Positions 58,301 through 64,000 of a stretch of 64,000 bases of DNA are shown here, one piece after another (the stretch's first letter is position 1; each line of letters begins with the position of its first letter). The stretch comes from Barthelona sp. PCE (lineage: Eukaryota; Metamonada: BaSk clade): the NCBI GenBank assembly GCA_040285745.1, contig JAUFOR010000002.1, forward strand, positions 372,001 to 436,000, given 5' to 3'. The notes under the pieces were generated by a model, which worked only from the letters and a program-made list of their open reading frames with translations, made no database searches and had not been told where the DNA came from. The translations under genes were made by a program, and so were the position numbers.

Positions 58301-59233
58301 GTTGATGTGGTGCTCAATACCCTGACATCCACGCACAGCGAGAGGATGCTTCTATCTCTGATGTGTGATTCTTCCAACAATAACGTTGAGATCACGAACG
58401 TTGTTGTGGCGTCACGTGCTTGGGAGCTCAGCAGATGTTATTCTGAGTTCCCCTTTGTACCCAGAAATGGACACAGCACCGTCGTTCAGCTGAACAGGGT
58501 ACCAGCTCATGATCACATGATTCTGAGTGATTCTGAGTATTTCGAACAATACAAGTCGGTATTCCTCAGACACTTGCACAAATGGCGCCTTCCCAACGAA
58601 CACTTGCTGCTGCAGGCACTGCAGAACTGCAGGCTGTCGCCAGATCTGTTTGCAATTGAGAAGGAGAAGCAGCAGGGTATGTACAATAAGCTCTATGAGA
58701 ACAAGCGTATGTACCCTTTTCATTTAAACTACTCCATCTTTGTGCACTACAATTTGAATGGGTTTAAAGGCGTGATACCATTCCTCGATGTTATAGATCT
58801 GTCTGAGACAATGCCGCGGCCGTCTATTCCTATTCCAAAGGTAGTACCGATTTCATTTCAGTATACCAAGCCACAGCCAGTACGAACATTTGTTGATCAC
58901 CCCTCGACAGTTGCGCTCGATGAGCCTATCGAATTCAAGGTAACTATCGTGAATAGTACTTCAGGAAAACTATCATTCCAAATCTCAACGACGAATGTTT
59001 TGGATGACGAAAAGGCGATATCAGCAGTCGTAAAACACCGTTCATCGCGCAGGTATGTTGTTGATGGTCTCAGTCATGTCTGCATGCATGTGGAAGCTTA
59101 TTCCAGCAAGAGCACGAAGTTTAGTGTAGTTTTTAAGGGTCGTGGAGTTTTTGAGAACGACATTGTTGTAGTAACGTGCTTGGAAACAGGCACAGAGTTC
59201 AAGTACTGTCGTAGCATTATCACAGTTGAATAG
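55355..59233 (+). CDS. TRAPPC8: TRAPP complex subunit 8 (Trs85)
   Basis: I place the start at the ATG at 55355, giving 1292 residues; the longer frame starts at GTG. The N-terminal alpha/beta region (1-270) begins MVEAFIKWLHSSFQTRILVG and includes FNISYLELFTPVATLT, APKLTPWYTRATNYLL and the conserved helix RRLLPSIAESIRASVAF. Next comes the linker-TPR block GWWSRFKNRN and LRKAADLCLLLGAFDTAKDLY (about 290-330). The C-terminal half (about 690-1290) is strand-rich immunoglobulin-like, as in TRAPP subunits 8-11. TRAPPC8 (Trs85 in yeast) belongs to TRAPPIII, a Rab1 exchange factor for ER-Golgi traffic and autophagy. Length is close to the human protein (about 1435). It ends 17 bp from the convergent RPN1 gene. 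Confidence 0.85.
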   Translation: MVEAFIKWLHSSFQTRILVGATDEAQEALKRFNISYLELFTPVATLTNVNYHLDLGNNVFHNINEFPLKFVDLESQKPQSPTEIIQNFDQQIRSSTFQSNVFLFNSESNVSSISAPKLTPWYTRATNYLLDSLVDVSHHEYLQQPQGSILFCFLSNRNSLQSISSHPLIMNPVTMCDVHLFCVLDSSISEQEQRHMRDSLALQYGGRLAFVTLVGEDESDDVLSHSVWSTIRSGLKTFVGRRLLPSIAESIRASVAFASKHTGGWWSRFKNRNSSIETDPSRDFFRFGQEDPEHHLRKAADLCLLLGAFDTAKDLYQQLQPMLRNKKAWFNYGGTLEVLFLIEILGTNKAHGEKWLAELNFTDVEELFQQASLHYMHFLNSLEFSFLYFIRLHLLGFAFFAAYTLEDPKYAKHRSTVYGSCLTLTDCIPNPLILALTFEQLALLEMKFGSMRRYSYFVLRAALSYEAAQLPIHAFRLHLSNAFTLALFEHTIPDFTLRYNVCDLDSIIEMVSFKLDRCDTFIRSEFNAPRVTSDVMVAWNNMKHLVCYKLFMLMVHFDKPAQLAVDIGLSALSAFTANTSTVENMCRTLEKMEFGTDLDGRYSPVSALRPEVMTDTNITRFKHSFAETELDDGECACLNVEGSPQVVAPLHKQAREFFERILYEKSTKKREARFTDFRSNRTSHGVPDYFFDYIVAVDEMFNLTIVFTNSLSTPVELTNVTLVYELVDKAMPWLPEDEIDPIADEDIDTPPLAFMLPPTTQQIIMIPVVLKKPRYLKVTGISYDFCGVSFRSRFNEAPSNPKATSAYGIGSIGSCPAPVQLGQPENDLVITAVKHLPRLAVEMNGCRHSVLHGESFDIEITLSNVSNVDMHNIHLLSDNVSSMTCLKSVTDEHQGYTISEEKMHARGEPLVDMGRLNEFDDPQLICEILKSGESRTFKTSMYAFETGRVRQHFYFVYQDITPSQPVLFRDFTIKYEYNALSVVDVVLNTLTSTHSERMLLSLMCDSSNNNVEITNVVVASRAWELSRCYSEFPFVPRNGHSTVVQLNRVPAHDHMILSDSEYFEQYKSVFLRHLHKWRLPNEHLLLQALQNCRLSPDLFAIEKEKQQGMYNKLYENKRMYPFHLNYSIFVHYNLNGFKGVIPFLDVIDLSETMPRPSIPIPKVVPISFQYTKPQPVRTFVDHPSTVALDEPIEFKVTIVNSTSGKLSFQISTTNVLDDEKAISAVVKHRSSRRYVVDGLSHVCMHVEAYSSKSTKFSVVFKGRGVFENDIVVVTCLETGTEFKYCRSIITVE

Positions 59234-59250
59234 TAAAAAACAAAATTCTT

Positions 59251-62037
59251 TTATTCTTCTTCTACCTTTCGTACAACGACTAGATCTTCAAGAATGCTGC
59301 TATATGGTTTCCATGCCTTGTCACCAAGCTCGGCGCGGTCTATACCACTGAGCAAAACAGGTGTCTTCTGTGTTTGGAACCCTGTCACACTACGGAGGTT
59401 AGATCCAGCCTTAGCAACGTTGTCGACAGGCTGTCCGACTCTGACAATCATGGAAGCGACGCTCATGTCGAGATCCTGGAGCTCCTCAGCATCCTTAGTA
59501 GCTGTTTCATCGATTGTGGCCATTACACGCGGTCTAGCAGCAAGAGCAAAGGGGAACATCATGACTGAGAACATTGGGCTGTTAAACATGGCATCATAGT
59601 AACCCATACAGTACAAGGAGGTCACGAGACTGAGCAAGGCGTTTCTATTCGTGAGAAGGCGCTCAGAGTGTGTCACGTTAACAGAAACCATTGTACGTCC
59701 CATATTGAGAAATGCCTGTCCCATATGTGCGGCCATAAGGTACTTGGGATCACCGGAAAAGTGCTCAGCGAGACCCTTGAGAGTTGTGGCAACACGAGCA
59801 TTTCCAGTACCACATGATATGAGTCCCATAGCCATGAGTGCGGCCTGACACGTGTCAGGGTCCTGGTCTGTCGCAAGTCTGTGTAATTTATCGAGGGCAA
59901 TAACCTCAGGCCTTCCAAGGCTCAGCAACGAAATCAGCAGAGGAATGCATCTCTTTAAGCGGACGCTTCCGAATTGCAGTAAGTGGTCGGACATACGCAT
60001 GAGCATTTGACGCGAGATATCCTCACGGTGACCAATCATACCGATTGCAAGCGTTGCAGATACCATGGGATCAAACGGTTCGCGGTGGACCTTAACCTCA
60101 CTCTTTGACCTCTGCATACTGCGCATCAAACCATCAAAGCCACGTGGTTGTTCCTCCTCCTCTTCTTGGGGATTCTCAGCTTCCTTCTCTTTAGCGATAT
60201 TGACTTCACGCTCTGCCTCTTTCAAGATTTCGTGGATGATCTGCTGTAAAATAACGACGTCTGAAGTGTCTACGTAGGCAAAACCACGAATCAAAAACTG
60301 TGTGGAGCGTTGGAAGTTGTGTTGTGCCTCAGGGGCATCGTCCTCTGGTGCAAACTGCTCCATCAAATCCTCAACCTCATCCTTAGCGCCATACGCAAAC
60401 AGGGCGAGGGCAAGAGGGAAGAAATAGGTGCCCTTGTAGTCGGCAACCTTTTCAAAATCCTCGTAGACCACAGCCATGTACTTGGCAACCAAGATGGAGT
60501 ACTCGTCGCAGTTGAGATGGCCCGCATACACTAAACCAAGTGTGAGAGCAGCAAATCCAGAGATGTCTGGGTGGGGATCCTCCAGTTTCTCCTCGATGTA
60601 AGCATACAGGGATGGTGGGAGCGCAGCACCCTTCGTCTGGTACGAAAAGGCAATGGCTAACAGAGATCCGATGACAATGGGGTGATGCTGCTGATCAGAG
60701 TACTTTTCGACTACGTGTCTGACGACCTCAAACTCATCAGTAGAACCGGCAGCGGCCATACCTAAGCCGAGAATGGCACCACCCTGGAATTCAGGGTTGG
60801 GACACATCAGATATGCGGGGAGCACCTCAAGCGCCTCATCGAGATTCCATCTTCGGAGTCCACCAAGTGCGGCAACAGCGAGCGTCTTTCCAAAACCCTT
60901 CTGACGGTGGACCCAGCTAATCTTATCAGCCCCTGTAGCAGGTGCATTGAGGATGTCAGGTCCGAAACCGATGTTAATGATCATGTTAGCGATAGAATCT
61001 ACTCTGTTGGAAAGCGCAGAATCAGGAGCAAAACCATCATCAGTGCGCCTCAATTTGGGCACGTGCCCAATGTCGACGTGGTCACTCTTGTATACGTACT
61101 CTGGTGTGCGGCCCTCATTGAGGTCGAGCGTCTCAGCGACGCGGCGCAGGACAACAGGCAGGTGATCACCCTTGAGGATGAAGTGAAGCATCTTTGGGAA
61201 GTAGTCTAGGGTTTCGGTGCCAATTCCGTGACGTTGGAGGATGATGGCGAGCTGTGTCTGCATGGGGAGATCGTTGACAGACTCAAGAATGTCGTAAACA
61301 GTTTCCATATTTTTAATACGCAGAGCAAAACGCAGGGCTCTCTCGTATTCCTGGAATTTGAGACAAATGTTAACGCATGACACAAACAGCGCCTCGTCAT
61401 GAGGGAAAGGAATGTGTTTTGCTGTCTCACTAAGGTACAAAATCAAACGCCTGAAATTGTGACGTTCGACAAATTCTTCAAGTAAAAAGAGGGTATTTGT
61501 GCGTGTACACAGGTCCACTACCTCGACCTCTGCGTTGTTTTCAAGGAAATATGGAATAATTGAAGTGATCAGAGCGATGAGAACTGTGAGCTCGTCGCTT
61601 TCGTTGTCCAAGGCGTATAACTCCTCATATTCATTAGATATGTCGTGTGAGAGACGGGCAATATAAGCATGACCCCACTCAACAAGATGATCTATGCAAG
61701 CCAGTTTAGCAAACTTTAAAACTGTGCGTGATTCACCTTCAACAAGGCACATGGACAGGAGTGAGAGAATGGCAGCGAGGGAAAGGAGGAATTCGTTGGA
61801 TTCATCGACCTCTTCCTTGATAGCCACACAAAAGTCAGAGAGGGTCTTGAAATGGCCCTTAATGAACTTTAGTGCTTTGGGAACCTGTGTGAGTGAGCCG
61901 GGAATGGCTTCAATTTCATCCTTTAACTGGTTGAGCGATTCATGGGCTGCCTCAGCGTTGTTTCTGAAATTCAGGATTTTCTCAACAAGCTCGTCGTATC
62001 TTGTCTGTTCTTCTTCGTTAGGATCGGTTGCAATCAT
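59251..62037 (-). CDS. RPN1: 26S proteasome regulatory subunit RPN1/PSMD2
   Basis: The 928-residue protein is full length for RPN1. The N-terminal helical region (1-330) begins MIATDPNEEEQTRYDELVEK. Proteasome/cyclosome repeats fill about 385-790, for example GGAILGLGMAAAG, VIGSLLAIAFSYQTKG, GFAALTLGLVYAGH and MVSATLAIGMIGH. The C-terminus holds FALAARPRVMATIDE and TPVLLSGIDRAELG. RPN1 is the base subunit that docks ubiquitin-like shuttle factors and the deubiquitinase UBP6. An acidic/Gln insert at about 630-645 is typical. ACCCTTTT lies 3 nt from its ATG. Codon bias is moderately high. Confidence 0.95.
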   Translation of the reverse strand: MIATDPNEEEQTRYDELVEKILNFRNNAEAAHESLNQLKDEIEAIPGSLTQVPKALKFIKGHFKTLSDFCVAIKEEVDESNEFLLSLAAILSLLSMCLVEGESRTVLKFAKLACIDHLVEWGHAYIARLSHDISNEYEELYALDNESDELTVLIALITSIIPYFLENNAEVEVVDLCTRTNTLFLLEEFVERHNFRRLILYLSETAKHIPFPHDEALFVSCVNICLKFQEYERALRFALRIKNMETVYDILESVNDLPMQTQLAIILQRHGIGTETLDYFPKMLHFILKGDHLPVVLRRVAETLDLNEGRTPEYVYKSDHVDIGHVPKLRRTDDGFAPDSALSNRVDSIANMIINIGFGPDILNAPATGADKISWVHRQKGFGKTLAVAALGGLRRWNLDEALEVLPAYLMCPNPEFQGGAILGLGMAAAGSTDEFEVVRHVVEKYSDQQHHPIVIGSLLAIAFSYQTKGAALPPSLYAYIEEKLEDPHPDISGFAALTLGLVYAGHLNCDEYSILVAKYMAVVYEDFEKVADYKGTYFFPLALALFAYGAKDEVEDLMEQFAPEDDAPEAQHNFQRSTQFLIRGFAYVDTSDVVILQQIIHEILKEAEREVNIAKEKEAENPQEEEEEQPRGFDGLMRSMQRSKSEVKVHREPFDPMVSATLAIGMIGHREDISRQMLMRMSDHLLQFGSVRLKRCIPLLISLLSLGRPEVIALDKLHRLATDQDPDTCQAALMAMGLISCGTGNARVATTLKGLAEHFSGDPKYLMAAHMGQAFLNMGRTMVSVNVTHSERLLTNRNALLSLVTSLYCMGYYDAMFNSPMFSVMMFPFALAARPRVMATIDETATKDAEELQDLDMSVASMIVRVGQPVDNVAKAGSNLRSVTGFQTQKTPVLLSGIDRAELGDKAWKPYSSILEDLVVVRKVEEE

Positions 62038-62426
62038 TTGAAAAGGGTGAGATTGTGAATTAACAGTTGAGTTGCAATTTGTTCATGTTCCCGACTTTTT
62101 TTGTGATCAAAACAGTTTTATTCGTATGTTATCAGTGATCATCCAGTTAAAATTCATTTTGATGGTTATCCGAGTTATAGTTGCAATTCTGTCTTCTTTT
62201 CAATTCCTTGGTTGAGAACATGCATTTGTGTGGGATTAATGGTCAGATAATCGGCACAGTTGACACAATAATATGATAAATGAGCATTTATAGATGCCCG
62301 GCTGGCTTTCCTAGACTGTTGGTCTTATTTTTAGGATGAACATTCGGTTCTATTGATTAATGTGAACTAATAAGTCAATAGAAATGAGTAAAACTCTGCT
62401 AAGATATTCATTTCGCTTGTCTTCCA
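62038..62426. promoter_or_regulatory. Divergent region, RPN1 / terminal gene
   Basis: This is 389 bp between divergent start codons. It contains ACCCTTTT (minus, 62041-62048) next to RPN1 and T-rich sequence otherwise. No RNA gene was recognised. Confidence 0.4.
62041..62048 (-). promoter_or_regulatory. ACCCTTTT element upstream of RPN1
   Basis: A copy of the recurring ACCYTTT motif on the minus strand, 3 nt from the ATG at 62037. If it is an initiator, the 5' UTR is only a few bases long. Confidence 0.35.
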
Positions 62427-64000
62427 ATGTCTACCCCTTTTCATCAGTACTCTCTTCCAAGAACTCCCAGGACTCCGAGAACCCCAAAGGCAGCGTTTCC
62501 GAGATCCACACACTCAGAAAGGTCACTCAGAAGATCGTATGAAATGTATTTTACTAACGACACTAATTTTTAGTCAGAAGGATTCAAAGCCACGTTCAAA
62601 AAGGGACGGAGGGGGCAAGTACAAGGGCAAGAATGTACAAAGTTCGCTGGGAGTCAGAAAACCGTTGGTTATCAACAAACCAATACTTTCTGAGGAATTC
62701 ACACACAAAGCCATCCTCAGAGGAGCTGATTGGCACATGGAAAACGGTCAGTTATATATCTATGGTATTAAGGTTGGTGAAAAACTTCCAAAAGTTGCAT
62801 TAAATGCAAGCAAGAAGGGGACACCACCACCACAACTTGAACCACGCACCCGGTTCGAGATCCCACCAATGAAACCTATACCGTATCGTGATATTAAGAG
62901 GGCAGTTGTTCCAGAAGCCCAAAAATTGCACACTTTGTTGATGACCCGTCGACCTACTGGTAAATCAATCGAGCTTCCGTACTTTCAGGGCGTTGTTATT
63001 GACTATGAACAGTTCAAGTCTGTTACATATGAAGAAGAAAAGCCAGCTACTGAGGAGGAAACTGTTGAGAAGAAAAAGAAGGTTGAAATATTAAGCTTAG
63101 AAACGAATTCGGGCAATTTCATGGAGATTAGAGGTGAAGAAGCTGTTGATGACTTCTTAAAAGAAGTTTATGATCTTTTCAGTATGTTCGGTCCTGATTA
63201 TGCATTCTTAAAGGATGAAAAAACAGTTATACTTTATTTCTCAGCCGCAGAAAACGCAGGACTCATTGAAATATATAATTATTCGATGGTTGGTGCCACT
63301 ACAATAACGATTCATCCTTCAAATGATTATTCGCCCGATATTATATCACATTGCTCGATTTTGCCGATCGAGAAGGCAGCTGAGTTTGCCCCTACTGTCT
63401 CAAAGCAAGAGACACCACCACCGATCTCCGAAAAGAAACCTACCCCGAAGAAGGAAGTGCCAGAGGAGGAGATGATGCCAGTTGAAGTTGCCACAACACT
63501 CGACTTTAGCACAGATTCAACTCCACCCATTCTACCATCGCTGGACCTTGAGGATAATATGGCGGAGTTCGATGTACCGCAGATGCCATCATCGCAACTG
63601 TCAGTAACTCCACAATATACAGTTCCCGTACCTGAGGACATGGAAATGATGCCAACCGCTGAGATACCGAGATACTTGAACGATTTCAAGCTCAAGTGGC
63701 AGAAGGAGTATACCGTTAAGCAGCCTATCTTTGATGAACCGAAGAAAGCTGTTAATTTCTTTGGCGGAACGTGCCCTCCTGTGGTTTCCACAGAAGAGGT
63801 GTCTATGGACAAATACAGCGGTGTTGAAGAGGCCGTTCCCATCAAATCGATGGGTGATGAGCGCTTCCAGGTTGTATTTGATGTTGATGATACTGCACGT
63901 CATCGTTACTACAAGCAGCGTATTCTGCAGGAGCACAACTACGATATGCACGAGGTTATGGAGACGTCAAACGTCCCTGAGAAGTCGGCACTTGTCCCAA
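62427..64000 (+). CDS. Unknown protein, spliced, 3' end beyond the window
   Basis: A long plus-strand frame from 62574 runs off the window end. It has no ATG near its start. Joining exon 1 (62427-62536, MSTPFHQYSLPRTPRTP) over a 37-nt intron fixes the phase (TC + T) and gives about 512 residues so far. The N-terminus is basic with RTPRTPRTP repeats. A possibly folded region at about 65-145 (AILRGADWHMENGQLYIYG) is followed by an acidic/Lys linker. An alpha/beta region lies at about 200-265 (FLKEVYDLFSMFGPDYAFL, TVILYFSAAENAGLIEIYN). A Pro-rich acidic stretch follows at about 285-370. I recognise no family. The visible part resembles a multidomain scaffold, with no enzyme motif. Confidence 0.7.
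62537..62573 (+). other. Spliceosomal intron, terminal gene
   Basis: This 37-nt intron has donor GTATGA, an ACTAAC branch-site-like hexamer at 62553-62558 and acceptor TTTTTAG. It splits a serine codon. It is among the shorter spliceosomal introns known in protists. Confidence 0.8.

Noticed and set aside
63327-63845. 172-codon minus-strand open frame
   Set aside because: It is the shadow of the spliced plus-strand gene, which runs off the window and has an open frame through the whole interval.
1-64000. tRNA, rRNA, CRISPR arrays, transposons or viral insertions
   Set aside because: No cloverleaf, rRNA core, spaced repeats, transposase, reverse transcriptase or terminal repeats were seen on reading both strands.

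Overview
The window looks like nuclear DNA of a flagellated, probably anaerobic-type protist with a compact, intron-poor genome. All three standard stop codons are used, so the code is standard. About 32 protein genes alternate on both strands with no strand clustering. Gaps between genes are AT-rich and often under 100 bp, and one convergent pair overlaps in coding sequence. A flagellate is suggested by an outer-dynein-arm docking protein (ODAD4/TTC25 type) and a SAXO-like axonemal protein. A PPi-type PEPCK candidate recalls lineages such as Entamoeba. I cannot fix the taxon: a metamonad (including parabasalids) or an archamoeba-like lineage are the best guesses, and the splice sites do not match the strict Trichomonas consensus.

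Layout. 1-2.7 kb: C-terminus of prolyl-tRNA synthetase, poly(A)-binding protein and a POLE3-like histone-fold protein. 2.7-10.6 kb (minus): a coiled-coil protein, a large beta-helix-like surface protein with about 8 membrane segments, and a multi-pass membrane protein. 11-18.6 kb: FKBP, an unknown protein, PP2A B56, a longin-type protein (CCZ1/FUZ class), a SAXO-like protein and a UFSP2-type UFM1 protease. 18.7-28.2 kb (minus): one 3186-residue gene fusing a long helical region, a membrane GT2 glycosyltransferase and an unknown C-terminal domain. 28.7-38.4 kb: ODAD4, a triple-PH protein, eIF5, an alpha/beta hydrolase, a KANSL2/INO80D-type zinc protein, Sua5 and a tail-anchored protein. 39-46.3 kb: PPi-PEPCK candidate, VPS33 and ESF1. 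46.4-54.1 kb: an unusual PPP phosphatase, a COG2-like tether, BiP without an ER-retrieval tail, a PWWP-like protein and TSR3. 54.5-64 kb: an S/P-rich protein, TRAPPC8, proteasome RPN1 and a partial unknown gene.

Most genes are housekeeping: translation (ProRS, PABP, eIF5, Sua5, ESF1, TSR3), proteostasis (RPN1, BiP, FKBP, UFSP), membrane traffic (VPS33, TRAPPC8, COG2-like, longin) and cilium. There is no operon logic.

Reading across starts that lack ATG showed four short spliceosomal introns (37-56 nt), each within about 110 nt of the start codon. They restore the N-termini of PP2A B56, eIF5, VPS33 and the last gene. A pyrimidine-rich element, core ACCYTTT, recurs just upstream of many start codons and may be an initiator-like promoter element. 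The most novel single locus is the 9.6-kb glycosyltransferase fusion gene. I saw no tRNA, rRNA, CRISPR array or recognisable mobile element.
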